A stretch of 64,000 nt of DNA from assembly GCA_020853135.1 (NCBI GenBank), contig JADYZO010000107.1:62001-126000 (forward strand), read 5' to 3'. The notes under the pieces are model-generated. The model was not told where the DNA came from. It ran no database searches and saw only the letters and a program-made list of their open reading frames with translations. This DNA is from Gammaproteobacteria bacterium (GTDB lineage Bacteria; Pseudomonadota; Gammaproteobacteria; Steroidobacterales; GCA-2729495). Below, one piece after another: positions 25,248 to 36,586 of the stretch. Positions within the stretch are counted from its first letter, which is position 1. Each line of letters starts with the position of its first letter. Made by a program: the position numbers and the translations under genes.

Positions 25248-26750
25248 ATGACCGACGACAATCCCGCAGGAACCGAACATCGCCTGGTGGCCGAGCGCCG
25301 CCGCAAGCTCGAGGCGCTGCGCGAGGCGGGCTTCCGCTTCCCGAACCAGCTGCGGCGCACGGCGCTCGCCGGCCAGATCCTCAGCACCTACGAGGGTCAC
25401 GGCACCGAGGCGCTGGAGGCCGCGGCGGTGGAGGTTGCCGTCGGCGGGCGCGTGATGGCCAAGCGCGTCATGGGCAGGACCAGCTTCGTGAAGGTCCAGG
25501 ACCGCAGCGGGCAGATCCAGGTGTTCCTGCAGCAGGATGCCCTGCCTGAGGGGGCCTACCAGGCCTTCAAGGGCTGGGACCTCGGCGACATCATCTGGGC
25601 CCGCGGGCAGCTGTTCCGCACGAAGACCGGCGAGCTCACGGTGCGCGCCACGCAGGTCGAGCTGCTGGTGAAGGCGCTGCGTCCGCTGCCGGAGAAGTTC
25701 CACGGCCTCACCGACCAGGAGACGCGCTATCGCCAGCGCTACCTCGACCTGATCATGAACGAGGACTCGCGCGAGGTCTTCCGGCGCCGTTCGCAGGTCG
25801 TGCAGTTCCTGCGCAACTACCTCGACACCCTGGAGTTCCTCGAGGTCGAGACGCCGATGATGCAGGCCATCCCCGGCGGTGCCATGGCCAGGCCCTTCGT
25901 CACCCACCACAATGCGCTGGACCGGCAGCTCTACCTGCGCATCGCGCCGGAGCTCTACCTCAAGCGGCTGGTGGTGGGCGGCTTCGAGCGCGTCTACGAG
26001 CTCAACCGCAACTTCCGCAATGAAGGCATCTCCACCCAGCACAACCCCGAGTTCACCATGCTGGAGCTGTACATGGCCTATGCCGACTACCAGGTCCTCA
26101 TGGACCTGGTCGAGCAGATGCTGCGCAGCCTCGCCGGCTACCTGCTGGGCACGACCACCGTCCTCTACCAGGGCAGGAGCTACGACTTCGCCGCGCCGTT
26201 CCGCCGCGCTTCGATCGAGGACCTCGTGGCGCAGTACAACCCGGAGCTGCCGCGCGGCCAGCTGCGCGATCCGGATGCGCTGCGCGCCTGCTGCGAACGG
26301 CTCGGCATCGCCGTGCAGCCCGGCTTCGGTGCCGGCAAGCTGCTCACCGAGGTCTTCGAGAAGACCGCCGAGCACCGCCTCGATGTGCCGACCTTCGTCA
26401 CCGGCTTCCCCGCGGAGGTCTCGCCGCTGGCCCGGCGCAGCGATGCCGATCCCTTCCTCACCGACCGCTTCGAGCTCTTCATCCACGGGCGCGAGATCGC
26501 CAACGGGTTCTCCGAGCTCAACGATGCCGAGGACCAGGCCGGGCGCTTCCGTGCGCAGGTCCTCCAGAAGACCGCGGGCGACGAGGAGGCGATGTTCTAC
26601 GACGAAGACTACGTCACGGCGCTGGAGTACGGCCTGCCGCCCACGGCGGGTCTCGGCATCGGCATCGACCGGCTGGTCATGCTGCTCACCGACAGCCCGT
26701 CGATCCGCGACGTGCTGCTGTTCCCGCACATGCGCGATGCGGCCGGCTGA
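25248..26750 (+). CDS. lysS: Lysyl-tRNA synthetase (class II)
   Basis: Charges tRNA(Lys). The 500-residue protein has an N-terminal OB-fold anticodon-binding domain (about 60-170, [17 protein letters not shown]) and the class II catalytic core with motif 2 (NRNFRNEG) and motif 3 ([11 protein letters not shown]). It follows prfB by 29 bases, as in E. coli. The stop is four bases from the stop of convergent ygfZ, with no room for a terminator. Confidence 0.97.
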   Translation: MTDDNPAGTEHRLVAERRRKLEALREAGFRFPNQLRRTALAGQILSTYEGHGTEALEAAAVEVAVGGRVMAKRVMGRTSFVKVQDRSGQIQVFLQQDALPEGAYQAFKGWDLGDIIWARGQLFRTKTGELTVRATQVELLVKALRPLPEKFHGLTDQETRYRQRYLDLIMNEDSREVFRRRSQVVQFLRNYLDTLEFLEVETPMMQAIPGGAMARPFVTHHNALDRQLYLRIAPELYLKRLVVGGFERVYELNRNFRNEGISTQHNPEFTMLELYMAYADYQVLMDLVEQMLRSLAGYLLGTTTVLYQGRSYDFAAPFRRASIEDLVAQYNPELPRGQLRDPDALRACCERLGIAVQPGFGAGKLLTEVFEKTAEHRLDVPTFVTGFPAEVSPLARRSDADPFLTDRFELFIHGREIANGFSELNDAEDQAGRFRAQVLQKTAGDEEAMFYDEDYVTALEYGLPPTAGLGIGIDRLVMLLTDSPSIRDVLLFPHMRDAAG

Positions 26751-26754
26751 TGCC

Positions 26755-27687
26755 TCAGGCGGGCGGCATCTCCGGGATCCCGTAGGGAAGAGCCAGCGGC
26801 GCGAGCGGCTGGCGCAGTTGGGCATCCGCAAAGAGGGGGCCGGCGGCCGCCTCCAGGCGCACCACGGCGAGGAGTTCGCTGCCCGTGGCTGCCGGTGCGG
26901 CCAGCACCACGGCGCCTGATTCGCCGGCGGGCCCGAACACCGGATCGCCCGCTGCAGGGGGTGGCAGGCCCGCGCCGAAGCGCAACAGCCGGCGTTTCAG
27001 CCGGCCGAGGTGGCGGGTGCGGGTGACGGTTTCCTGTCCCGGATAACAGCCCTTGTCGAAGCTCAGCGCACCGGCGAGGTCGAGGTTGAGCATCTGCGGG
27101 ATGTAGGCACCCGCCGCCGTGCCGATGCGTGCGAAGCCGGCGCGGATGTCCGCGAGTGTCCAGGCATCGGCATCAGCCGGCGTGCCCGGCTGCGCGGCGA
27201 GGAGGGCCGGCCATGCGCCGGCCGGTGCCGCAATCAGCAGCCGTCCGGCGTCGGGACACAGGGCGAGCCATTGCGCCGTGGCGCTGCATTCCAGTGGCCG
27301 TGCCGGCAGGGTTGCGCCAGGCAGCGCCGGCGCTGCGCCGGCAGCCGGGATGCACCCGGCCAGCATGACCTCGGCGACTTCCACCGTGACCTGCGCGCGC
27401 AGCACGAACATGCGCAGACGGCGCACAATGCCCGCGGCCAGCGTGGCGGGAACGGTGAGCCAGAATGCATCGCGCCAGTCGAAAGCCTCACCGGCGACGA
27501 GCACGCGTCCCTGTGCATCGGCCCAAGCATAGCGCACGGCACGCGTGGGCGTGATGAGCCGCAGATCCTGGGTCAGCTGGCCCTGGAGGAATGCCTGGCG
27601 GTCCGCACCCGCGACGCGCAGGAGTCGCAGCGCATGCAGCGATGCGAGCGGTGCGCACGCGTCGTTGTCCCGGGTCAGGCCAGACAC
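26755..27687 (-). CDS. ygfZ: Folate-binding Fe-S maintenance protein YgfZ
   Basis: A 310-residue GcvT-like protein (IBA57 family) that uses tetrahydrofolate and helps make or repair certain Fe-S cluster enzymes. The diagnostic K-G-C-Y-x-G-Q-E motif is present as KGCYPGQETV, and the N-terminal ADRQAFLQGQLTQDL block is typical. The frame is open further upstream to 27798, but GTG 27687 fits the family N-terminus. It points away from the sdh genes. In E. coli ygfZ is divergent from sdhE-ygfX, so this neighbourhood keeps the same functional set. Confidence 0.88.
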   Translation of the reverse strand: MSGLTRDNDACAPLASLHALRLLRVAGADRQAFLQGQLTQDLRLITPTRAVRYAWADAQGRVLVAGEAFDWRDAFWLTVPATLAAGIVRRLRMFVLRAQVTVEVAEVMLAGCIPAAGAAPALPGATLPARPLECSATAQWLALCPDAGRLLIAAPAGAWPALLAAQPGTPADADAWTLADIRAGFARIGTAAGAYIPQMLNLDLAGALSFDKGCYPGQETVTRTRHLGRLKRRLLRFGAGLPPPAAGDPVFGPAGESGAVVLAAPAATGSELLAVVRLEAAAGPLFADAQLRQPLAPLALPYGIPEMPPA

Positions 27688-27737
27688 TGGTGAGGGCCGT
27701 GGTGAAAAATCCGCTGCATTCTGGCACACTTTTTTAA

Positions 27738-27935
<198 letters not shown>

Positions 27936-27981
27936 TGCCTCAGCCACGCTGATGCAGCCATCGCGCGGAGGATCACGGCCC

Positions 27982-28374
27982 ATGGCCCAAGCAAACCGGC
28001 CCTTGTCACCCCACCTGGGCATTTACCGCTGGCAGGTCAGCAACACGCTGTCCATCCTGCACCGGATGAGCGGCCTGTTCCTGACGATCGGGGCGCTGGT
28101 CCTCACCGCATGGCTCGTGGCTGCGGCCAGTGGTCCCGCGGCCTATGGGATGCTGGCCGGCCTGCTGAAGTCACCGCCCGGCGCCCTGCTGCTGTTCGGC
28201 TGGTCGCTCGCCTTCTTCTATCACCTGTGCAACGGCATCCGGCACCTGGCCTGGGATGCCGGCCATGGCTTCACGATCCCGGGCTCCCGCGCGACGGGCT
28301 GGACGGCGGTCATCGCTGCCGGCGTCCTCACGCTGCTGTTCTGGATCGTGGCCCTGACGGGCAACGGAGGCTGA
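27982..28374 (+). CDS. sdhC: Succinate dehydrogenase cytochrome b556 subunit
   Basis: Membrane anchor of complex II that binds haem b and ubiquinone. 130 residues with three membrane helices (about 30-52, 64-86, 107-127). It shows RPLSPHLGIYRW and LHRMSG, the SdhC signature, and the haem-ligand region HLCNGIRHLAWD. The ATG at 27982 has GGAGG upstream; the open frame further 5' is ignored. It is the first subunit gene of sdhCDAB. Confidence 0.95.
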   Translation: MAQANRPLSPHLGIYRWQVSNTLSILHRMSGLFLTIGALVLTAWLVAAASGPAAYGMLAGLLKSPPGALLLFGWSLAFFYHLCNGIRHLAWDAGHGFTIPGSRATGWTAVIAAGVLTLLFWIVALTGNGG

Positions 28375-28377
28375 GCC

Positions 28378-28764
28378 ATGGGTTTTCGATCACCCCTCGG
28401 GCGGGCCATCGGCTCCGGTTCGGCCAGATCGGGCTTCGAGCACTGGTGGGGGCAGCGCCTGTCGGCGGCCGGCCTGGGCCTGCTCGGCCTGTGGTTCGTC
28501 ATCAGCATCGCCGGCATCGGCGCAGCTGATCACGCCACGGTGGCGGCGTGGATCGGTTCCATGCCGCATGCCATCCTGCTCATCCTGCTCGTCATGACGC
28601 TCCTGTATCACTCGAACCTCGGCGTCAACGTCGTCCTCGAGGACTACGTGCATGATGGCCGGGCACTGGTCCTCGCCCTGGGGCTGGTGAGGTTTGCCCA
28701 CGTGGCGATGGCGGTGGCCGGCATCTATTCCATCGTGAGCTTGTCACTGGGAGCCCGGGCATGA
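28378..28764 (+). CDS. sdhD: Succinate dehydrogenase membrane anchor subunit
   Basis: Second membrane anchor of complex II, 128 residues with three predicted helices. The segment [17 protein letters not shown] corresponds to the conserved H/D block of SdhD near the quinone site and haem. It starts three bases after sdhC and overlaps sdhA by four bases (ATGA), so translation is coupled. Confidence 0.92.
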   Translation: MGFRSPLGRAIGSGSARSGFEHWWGQRLSAAGLGLLGLWFVISIAGIGAADHATVAAWIGSMPHAILLILLVMTLLYHSNLGVNVVLEDYVHDGRALVLALGLVRFAHVAMAVAGIYSIVSLSLGARA

Positions 28765-30548
28765 GCGCGGAGTACGCCTTTACCGACCACAGCTACGATG
28801 TGGTCGTCGTCGGCGCCGGCGGCGCCGGCCTGCGCGCCACCTTCGGCCTGGTGGAGGCCGGGCTGTCCACCGCCTGCATCACCAAGGTGTTCCCGACGCG
28901 CAGCCACACCGTGGCGGCGCAGGGCGGCATCAGCGCGGCGCTCGGCAACATGGGCGAGGACGACTGGCGCTGGCACATGTACGACACCGTCAAGGGTTCC
29001 GACTGGCTCGGTGACCAGGACGCCATCGAGTACATGTGCAAGGAGGCGCCCCAGGCCGTCATCGAACTGGAGCACTACGGTGTGCCGTTCTCCCGCACCG
29101 AGGACGGCCGCATCTACCAGCGGCCCTTCGGTGGCATGACCACGCACTTCGGCAAGGGCACGGCCCAGCGCACCTGCGCGGCAGCCGACCGTACCGGCCA
29201 TGCCATGCTGCACACCCTCTACCAGCAGTCGCTGAAGCACAACGCCACGTTCTTCATCGAGTACTTCGCCATCGACCTCATCATGGAGAACGGTGAATGC
29301 CGCGGGGTCGTCGCGCTCGACATGGCCACCGGCACGTTGCACCGCTTCCGCGCCCACCGCGTCATCCTGGCCACCGGGGGTTATGGGCGCGCCTATTTCT
29401 CCTGCACCTCGGCCCACACCTGCACGGGCGATGGCAACGCCATGGTGCTGCGCGCCGGGCTGCCGCTCCAGGACATGGAGTTCGTGCAGTTCCACCCGAC
29501 CGGCATCTACGGCTCCGGCTGCCTGATCACCGAGGGCGCCCGTGGCGAGGGCGGCTACCTGACCAATTCGCGGGGCGAGCGCTTCATGGAGCGCTATGCG
29601 CCCAACGCCAAGGACCTGGCCTCGCGCGACGTCGTGAGCCGCTCCATGACCGTGGAGATCCGCGAGGGCAGGGGCGTGGGCCACGAGGCGGACCACATCC
29701 ACCTGCACCTCGAGCACCTCGGGCCCGACGTGATCCACGAGCGCCTGCCCGGCATCGCCGAGACCGCGCGCATCTTCGCGGGCGTGGACGTCACCCGCGA
29801 GCCGATTCCGGTGCTGCCAACCGTGCACTACAACATGGGCGGCATCCCGACCAACCACCACGGCGAGGTGCTGACGCTGAAGGACGGCAATCCCGACAGC
29901 GTGGTGCCCGGCCTCATGGCCGTGGGCGAGGCGGCCTGCGTCTCGGTGCATGGCGCCAACCGCCTGGGTTCCAACTCGCTGCTCGACCTGGTCGTGTTCG
30001 GGCGTGCCGCGGCGCATCGCTGCGCCGACGTGCTCAAGGACGCCGGTCGCCAGCGGCCGCTGCCGGCGGGTGCCGGCGATGTGGCGGTTGCCCGCCTCGA
30101 CCGCCTGCGCAACGCCAACGGCAGCCGCCCGACAGCCGAGATCCGGCTGGAGATGCAGAAGATCATGCAGGGCCATGCCGCGGTGTTTCGCACCGGGGAG
30201 ACGTTGCGCGAGGGCGTCGGCATGCTGCTGCGGACGCGGGCATCCTTTGCCGATGTGCGCGTGAGCGACCGCGGCCTGGTGTGGAACACCGACCTGGTGG
30301 AGACGCTGGAGCTGGAGAACCTGCTCGGCCAGGCGCTGGCCACCATCACGGCTGCCGCCAATCGCCAGGAGAGCCGGGGTGCGCATGCCCGCGAGGATTT
30401 CCCGCAGCGTGATGACACCAACTGGATGAAGCACTCGCTGATCTGGGTGGACGATGCCGGCCAGGTGCGCATCGACTACCGCCCGGTGCACATGCAGACG
30501 CTCACCCGCGACGTCGAGCCCGTGCCGCCCAGGGCGCGGGTCTACTGA
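28761..30548 (+). CDS. sdhA: Succinate dehydrogenase flavoprotein subunit
   Basis: Oxidises succinate to fumarate with covalent FAD. The 595-residue protein has the dinucleotide-binding GAGGAGLR at 18-25, the FAD-attachment motif [10 protein letters not shown] with His49, the substrate-loop HPTG region and the capping and C-terminal domains with RSGETLREG-type sequence. Assembly factors for this subunit are encoded in the same operon: sdhE (FAD attachment) and the SdhAF4-type protein. Confidence 0.98.
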   Translation: MSAEYAFTDHSYDVVVVGAGGAGLRATFGLVEAGLSTACITKVFPTRSHTVAAQGGISAALGNMGEDDWRWHMYDTVKGSDWLGDQDAIEYMCKEAPQAVIELEHYGVPFSRTEDGRIYQRPFGGMTTHFGKGTAQRTCAAADRTGHAMLHTLYQQSLKHNATFFIEYFAIDLIMENGECRGVVALDMATGTLHRFRAHRVILATGGYGRAYFSCTSAHTCTGDGNAMVLRAGLPLQDMEFVQFHPTGIYGSGCLITEGARGEGGYLTNSRGERFMERYAPNAKDLASRDVVSRSMTVEIREGRGVGHEADHIHLHLEHLGPDVIHERLPGIAETARIFAGVDVTREPIPVLPTVHYNMGGIPTNHHGEVLTLKDGNPDSVVPGLMAVGEAACVSVHGANRLGSNSLLDLVVFGRAAAHRCADVLKDAGRQRPLPAGAGDVAVARLDRLRNANGSRPTAEIRLEMQKIMQGHAAVFRTGETLREGVGMLLRTRASFADVRVSDRGLVWNTDLVETLELENLLGQALATITAAANRQESRGAHAREDFPQRDDTNWMKHSLIWVDDAGQVRIDYRPVHMQTLTRDVEPVPPRARVY

Positions 30549-30569
30549 TCTCACCGACGAGGAAGACCG

Positions 30570-31352
30570 ATGGCCGAGTTCAGGCTGCCAGCGAACTCCC
30601 GCGTCCAGCCGGGGCGCGAGCACAAGGCCCCCGCCGGGGCGACGCGGGTGCGCAAGTTCCGCATCTACCGCTACGATCCCGCCACGGGCGGGAACCCGCG
30701 CCTCGATTCCTACGAGGTGGACATGGACCGCTGCGGGCCGATGGTCCTCGACGTCCTCATCAAGATCAAGAACGAGGTGGATCCCACGCTGACGTTCCGG
30801 CGTTCCTGCAGGGAGGGCATCTGCGGCTCCTGCGCCATGAACATCGACGGGACCAACACGCTGGCCTGCATCAAGGCCACGGCGGATGTCCGTGGCGACG
30901 TGCGCATCCATCCGCTGCCGCACATGCCGGTCGTGAAGGACCTGGTGCCCGACCTGACCCACTTCTACGCGCAGTACGCCTCGATCAAGCCCTGGCTGCA
31001 GACGAAGAGCCCGCCGCCCCCCGATCGCGAGCGCCTGCAGTCGAAGGCCGATCGCGAGAAGATCGACATGCCGTCGAACTGCATCCTCTGCGCCTGCTGC
31101 TCGACCGCCTGCCCGAGCTACTGGTGGAATCCCGAGCGTTACCTCGGCCCCGCGGTGCTGCTGGCGGCGTACCGCTGGGTGGCCGACAGCCGCGATGAGG
31201 CCACCGGGGAGCGCCTCGACGAGCTGGAGGACCCGTTCCGGCTGTACCGCTGCCACACGATCATGAACTGCACCTACACCTGCCCCAAGGGTCTCAACCC
31301 GGCCTGGGCGATCGGGGAGATCAAGAAGAAGATCGCGGAGCGCAAGCTGTAG
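30570..31352 (+). CDS. sdhB: Succinate dehydrogenase iron-sulfur subunit
   Basis: Carries electrons from FAD to ubiquinone through three Fe-S clusters. The 260 residues hold the 2Fe-2S cysteines in [12 protein letters not shown] and the downstream C, and the 4Fe-4S and 3Fe-4S ligands in [13 protein letters not shown] and [17 protein letters not shown]. The N-terminus is slightly longer than in E. coli. A GAGGAAG ribosome-binding site precedes the ATG at 30570. Confidence 0.97.
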   Translation: MAEFRLPANSRVQPGREHKAPAGATRVRKFRIYRYDPATGGNPRLDSYEVDMDRCGPMVLDVLIKIKNEVDPTLTFRRSCREGICGSCAMNIDGTNTLACIKATADVRGDVRIHPLPHMPVVKDLVPDLTHFYAQYASIKPWLQTKSPPPPDRERLQSKADREKIDMPSNCILCACCSTACPSYWWNPERYLGPAVLLAAYRWVADSRDEATGERLDELEDPFRLYRCHTIMNCTYTCPKGLNPAWAIGEIKKKIAERKL

Positions 31353-31362
31353 CGGCTGCGCC

Positions 31363-31635
31363 ATGACCCCGGAACAGGAGTTCAACCGGCTGCGCTGGCG
31401 CTGCCGGCGCGGCATGCGCGAGCTCGATGCGCTGCTGATGGCCTACGCGGATGCGTGTTATCGCGATGCCGGTCCGGCCGGGCAGGCGGCCTTCCGCGGC
31501 CTCCTATCGCTGCCGGATCCCGAGATTGTCGCCTTGCTGAATGGCAGCCAGCGCAGCGAGGATGCCGGCATCACCCGGCTGGTGGGGCAATTGCTTGCGC
31601 TGCGGGTTCCAGGAGGCAGTCAGCATCCGGCCTGA
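31363..31635 (+). CDS. sdhE: FAD assembly factor SdhE (YgfY/CptB family)
   Basis: A 90-residue all-helical protein needed for covalent flavin attachment to SdhA and FrdA. The diagnostic RGMRELD motif is at residues 17-23 and corresponds to the conserved RGMxExD surface. It directly follows sdhB (10 bases) in the sdh operon and is followed by a ygfX-like frame that overlaps it. Confidence 0.93.
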   Translation: MTPEQEFNRLRWRCRRGMRELDALLMAYADACYRDAGPAGQAAFRGLLSLPDPEIVALLNGSQRSEDAGITRLVGQLLALRVPGGSQHPA

Positions 31636-32026
31636 GGGCCGAGGGGAGTGGCTGGCCGTGGCCGCAGGGCTTGGCACGGCCTGTGCCGTCGCGCTGGCGG
31701 TGGCGGACCTGCCGCTGCCGCTGCGCCTGGTGGCCGGTCTGCTGGTGCTCCTGCGGCTGGGCCGGGAGTTGTACGGGCAGCTCTCGATGCACGATCCCGC
31801 CCGGGTGCTGCGGCTGGCCTGGCTGCCGGGCGGGCGCTGGCAGCTCGAGACCCCGGCTGGACCCGCGCCGGCCCGCCTCGTCCACCGCTGGGGCCATGGC
31901 GGCGGCCCGGTGCTGGCCATGGAATGGGTCTGCGAGGATGGACGCCAGTGCCGGGCATGGGTCTGGCGGCACCGCTGTCCGCCGCGGCAGTGGCGGCGGC
32001 TGCGGGTGCACCTGCGCCTGGCGTAG
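31595..32026 (+). CDS. YgfX-like membrane protein (CptA family)
   Basis: About 143 residues with a pair of membrane helices (WLAVAAGLGTACAVALAV; LRLVAGLLVLLRLG) followed by a cytoplasmic beta-rich part ending in RQWRRLRVHLRLA. Topology, tail and position after sdhE match E. coli YgfX, which was reported as a cell-division toxin (CptA) paired with YgfY/SdhE and is otherwise of unclear role. Identity is low, so this is a family-level call. The start is uncertain: ATG 31541 (overlapping sdhE by 95 bases), TTG 31595 (used here) or GTG 31658. Confidence 0.6.
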   Translation: MRCGFQEAVSIRPEGRGEWLAVAAGLGTACAVALAVADLPLPLRLVAGLLVLLRLGRELYGQLSMHDPARVLRLAWLPGGRWQLETPAGPAPARLVHRWGHGGGPVLAMEWVCEDGRQCRAWVWRHRCPPRQWRRLRVHLRLA

Positions 32027-32077
32027 AATCCCGGTCCGACGCTGCGCCGCGCCAGCCCGGCCCCGGCGCAAATTCAT

Positions 32078-32095
32078 GTCCCGGGCTGTCGGGAC
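32078..32095 (+). terminator. Hairpin just upstream of the sigma-E promoter
   Basis: GTCCCG (32078-32083), loop GGCTGT, CGGGAC (32090-32095): a perfect 6-bp stem that ends one base before the -35 element of the rpoE promoter. It could end transcription from the sdh operon or form a binding site. No U-tract. Confidence 0.3.
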
Positions 32096-32096
32096 C

Positions 32097-32123
32097 GAAC
32101 TTTCACGACGGACCGCAGTCTAT
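32097..32123 (+). promoter_or_regulatory. Sigma-E-type promoter of rpoE
   Basis: GAACTT (32097-32102), a 16-base spacer, then TCTAT (32119-32123) match the sigma-E consensus (GAACTT, about 16 bases, TCTGA/TCAAA). The expected transcription start is near 32130, about 37 bases before the rpoE ATG. This is the classic autoregulated promoter of rpoE. Confidence 0.7.
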
Positions 32124-32166
32124 CGGGCTGATGCGGATCCGTGCCGCTGACCGGCCCCGGATCCGC

Positions 32167-32751
32167 ATGGCAGAGCAGACCAGCGACCAGTTGCTAGTGC
32201 AGACCGTCCAGCAGGGCGATCGGCGCGCATTTGATGCGCTGGTGCTCCGGTACCAGCAGCGCATCGTGAAGCTGGTCATGCGCTACGTGCATGATCCGGT
32301 CGAGGCCCAGGACGTGGCCCAGGAAGCATTCATCAAGGCCTATCGCGCGTTGCCCACCTTCCGTGGCGAGAGCGCCTTCTACACCTGGCTCTACCGCATC
32401 GCCATCAATACCGCCAAGAATTACCTGGTTTCACTGCAGCGCCGCCCGGTGGATTACAGCCTGGACCTGCAGGATCCCGAGAATTACGCAGCCAATGCCC
32501 GCCTGCGCGAGGAGGATTCCCCCGAGGGACTCGCCATGCAGGAGGAACTGCAGCGGACCGTGGAACGCACGATTGCGTCATTGCCCGAGGAATTGCGCAC
32601 GGCCATCATGCTGCGCGAGATCGACGGCCTGAGCTACGAGGAAATCGCCAGCGCCATGGACTGCCCGGTCGGCACTGTGCGCTCGCGCATCTTCCGGGCG
32701 CGTGATGCCATCGATCGGAGCATCGAGGCGATGGCCGGCAACCCACCCTGA
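32167..32751 (+). CDS. rpoE: RNA polymerase sigma factor RpoE (sigma-E/AlgU)
   Basis: ECF sigma factor of the envelope-stress response. 194 residues with the region 2 segments VLRYQQRIVKL and DVAQEAFIKAYRALPTFRG and the region 4 helix-turn-helix LSYEEIASAMDCPVGTVRSRIFRAR. The ATG at 32167 gives the usual length; the open frame extends upstream but lacks conservation there. It is followed by rseA and rseB, its anti-sigma system, and sits after a sigma-E-like promoter. Confidence 0.96.
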   Translation: MAEQTSDQLLVQTVQQGDRRAFDALVLRYQQRIVKLVMRYVHDPVEAQDVAQEAFIKAYRALPTFRGESAFYTWLYRIAINTAKNYLVSLQRRPVDYSLDLQDPENYAANARLREEDSPEGLAMQEELQRTVERTIASLPEELRTAIMLREIDGLSYEEIASAMDCPVGTVRSRIFRARDAIDRSIEAMAGNPP

Positions 32752-32772
32752 CCAACCGACGGTAGCGAACAT

Positions 32773-33360
32773 ATGGGCAAGGTACTCGAAGAACAGCTGT
32801 CCGCACTCCTGGACGGCGAACTGCCGGCGGAGGAAATCGACCTGCTGCTGGCCCGGCTCGATCGCGATCCCGGCAGGCGCGCCACGCTCGGGCGCTACGC
32901 CATGATCGGCGAATGCATCCGTACGGGAACGGCCGTGCCGGGTGCGCTTGGCGTGGCCGAGCGCGTGCGGGCGGCGCTCGCCACGGAGGCGGCGCCCGTG
33001 CCGGAGCGCCGGCGGCTGCCGGGCCGCGCAAGGGGCTGGATGGCCGGTGCACTGGCCGCCTCGGTCGCGCTGGTGGCGGTGCTGCGCATCGTTCCTGGCG
33101 TGCCAGCGCCAGCCGCCCAGGCCGTGGCGGGGGCGCCCGCGCTGGCCCGGGCCGCCGGACTCGAGCCGCTGGCCGAAGTCAGCACCGTCGCCAGCCGGCG
33201 CCTGGCGCCGCAGGCGGCCACCCGCCTGACCGGCTACCTGCTGGCTCACGGCGAGTACGCGAGTGTCATTTCCCGCGGCAATTTCGACTCGCGGCTGGTT
33301 TCGGCGCGCGCGGAACGTGCGTCCTGGCGCCAGCCGGAGGACAGGCCGGATGCCTGGTAG
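32773..33360 (+). CDS. rseA: Anti-sigma-E factor RseA (MucA-like)
   Basis: A bitopic inner-membrane protein that holds sigma-E inactive. 195 residues: the cytoplasmic N-terminal domain (EQLSALLDGEL), a membrane helix at about 89-108 (GWMAGALAASVALVAVL) and a periplasmic domain. Regulated cleavage by DegS and then RseP (encoded at 237-1601) releases sigma-E. The periplasmic end lacks an obvious Y-x-F carboxy-terminus recognisable from E. coli. Confidence 0.9.
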   Translation: MGKVLEEQLSALLDGELPAEEIDLLLARLDRDPGRRATLGRYAMIGECIRTGTAVPGALGVAERVRAALATEAAPVPERRRLPGRARGWMAGALAASVALVAVLRIVPGVPAPAAQAVAGAPALARAAGLEPLAEVSTVASRRLAPQAATRLTGYLLAHGEYASVISRGNFDSRLVSARAERASWRQPEDRPDAW

Positions 33361-34378
33361 CCGCCGGCGGTACTGGCGGCTGCTGCGGCCGGTGCTCGGG
33401 GTGCTGCTCATCCCGGGCGGATTGGCGCTGCCGGCTGCGGCGGCAGAGCCTGCGCGTGCCCTGCTCGAGCGCATGAACGAGGCCGCGGAGCATCTCCCCT
33501 ACGAGGGCACGCTCGTCCACCTGCAGGGCGCGGACAGCAGCGTCCTGCACATCGTCCGCCAGCTGCAGGATGGGCACATCACCGAGCGGGTCAGCTGCGA
33601 GGACGCCGGGCGGCAGATCATCCGCAACGATGCGGCGGTCACCGGCATCTTTCCCGACCAGCACGCCGTGCTGGTGGAGGCGCGCGATGGCCGCCAGCAG
33701 CCCCGCAGCCCGCTGCCGGACCGGCTGCCCGGGCCGGCGGGCATCGACGATGCACTGTACCTGCTGTCGTTCGCCGCGCCCGAGCGCATCGCCGGGCGTG
33801 ACACGCAGGGCATCGTGATCCGGCCGCGCGACGGTTTCCGCTACGGCTATCGCCTCTGGCTGGACCGTGCCACGTTCCTGCCGCTGAAGACGCAGCTCGT
33901 GGACGAGCGGGGCCATGTGCTCGAGCAGATACTGTTCACGCGGATCAGTGTCCCGGCGCAGGTCGCGGCCCCGCCATCCGCCGCCGTGACATCCAGTGCC
34001 CCTGCGCCTCCCCCCGCACAGGGCCGCAACGTGCCCGCCGGGCCTCCGGCCGCGGCGGCCGGGGACGAGTGGGTCGTGACACAGCTGCCGCCCGGCTTCC
34101 GCCTGGCCGTGCGCAAGGCGAGGATCACGCCGGGCACGGCCGGCAGCCTGCGCCAGGTCGTGTACTCCGATGGCCTGGCCACCGTGTCGCTGTTCGTCGA
34201 GCCCGCGGTGGGTGCTGCCGAGCAGGCCGAGGGCCTGTCCCAGATGGGCGCCGCGAACGCCTATACCACCACCCTGAACGGCCACATGATCACGGCGGTT
34301 GGCGAGGTGCCCGTGCGCACCGTGGAAATGTTCGCCCGTTCGGCCCGCATCGTGGATCGCCCCGCCTCCTCGCGCTGA
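33350..34378 (+). CDS. rseB: Sigma-E factor regulatory protein RseB (MucB-like)
   Basis: Periplasmic protein that binds RseA and protects it from DegS; it senses mislocalised lipids and lipopolysaccharide. 342 residues with a signal peptide (cleavage after PAAAA, near residue 32), the N-terminal MucB/RseB domain (YEGTLVHLQG) and the C-terminal domain (LPPGFRL). ATG 33350 overlaps rseA by 11 bases and has GGAGGAC about eight bases before. A Pro/Ala-rich linker lies between the domains. Confidence 0.92.
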   Translation: MPGSRRRYWRLLRPVLGVLLIPGGLALPAAAAEPARALLERMNEAAEHLPYEGTLVHLQGADSSVLHIVRQLQDGHITERVSCEDAGRQIIRNDAAVTGIFPDQHAVLVEARDGRQQPRSPLPDRLPGPAGIDDALYLLSFAAPERIAGRDTQGIVIRPRDGFRYGYRLWLDRATFLPLKTQLVDERGHVLEQILFTRISVPAQVAAPPSAAVTSSAPAPPPAQGRNVPAGPPAAAAGDEWVVTQLPPGFRLAVRKARITPGTAGSLRQVVYSDGLATVSLFVEPAVGAAEQAEGLSQMGAANAYTTTLNGHMITAVGEVPVRTVEMFARSARIVDRPASSR

Positions 34379-34650
34379 TGCCCGTGCCCGGCCGTGAATT
34401 GACCCTGCTGGGCCGACCCGGGTGCCACCTCTGCGAGGATGCGCTGGAGATCCTGGAGCCCCGCTGCCGCGCCGCCGGCGTGCAGCTGCGGGTCGTGGAC
34501 GTCGATGGCGAGGAGGCGCTGCGCAGCCGCTACGGCCTGCGCATACCGGTGGTGCTGGCCGCTGATGGCGAGCTGTCGGGCTGGCCGCTCGACGAGGCAC
34601 GGCTCACGGCCTGGTTGCGTGGTTCCCCCCGGGCATCATCCGGCGGGTAA
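34378..34650 (+). CDS. Glutaredoxin-like thioredoxin-fold protein (DUF836)
   Basis: A 90-residue small thioredoxin-fold protein with the redox pair C16-x-x-C19 in RPGCHLCEDA and the cis-proline region RIPVVLA. It belongs to the DUF836/PF05768 glutaredoxin-like group, which often lies next to unrelated housekeeping genes. Its TGATG overlap with rseB suggests coupling. Where rseC/mucC would be expected, this gene is present instead; a role in periplasmic or cytosolic thiol redox is likely, but no signal peptide is seen, so it is cytosolic. Confidence 0.8.
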   Translation: MPVPGRELTLLGRPGCHLCEDALEILEPRCRAAGVQLRVVDVDGEEALRSRYGLRIPVVLAADGELSGWPLDEARLTAWLRGSPRASSGG

Positions 34651-34677
34651 AGGCCCGGCCCGGAGCCCGCTTCCGGG

Positions 34678-34683
34678 TATAAT
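34678..34683 (+). promoter_or_regulatory. TATAAT-like -10 element before lepA
   Basis: A perfect TATAAT lies 31 bases before the lepA ATG in GC-rich surroundings. No convincing -35 element is present 16-18 bases upstream. It may give lepA-lepB-rnc its own start independent of rpoE. Confidence 0.3.
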
Positions 34684-34713
34684 CTGCCGCCTTTTGCACG
34701 GCCCCCCGGGGAC

Positions 34714-36531
<1,818 letters not shown>

Positions 36532-36586
36532 AAGCCGCCCGTGGTAAAGTCCGCCGGGTTTCTCCTGGGCTCAGGGTGGTGATGCC

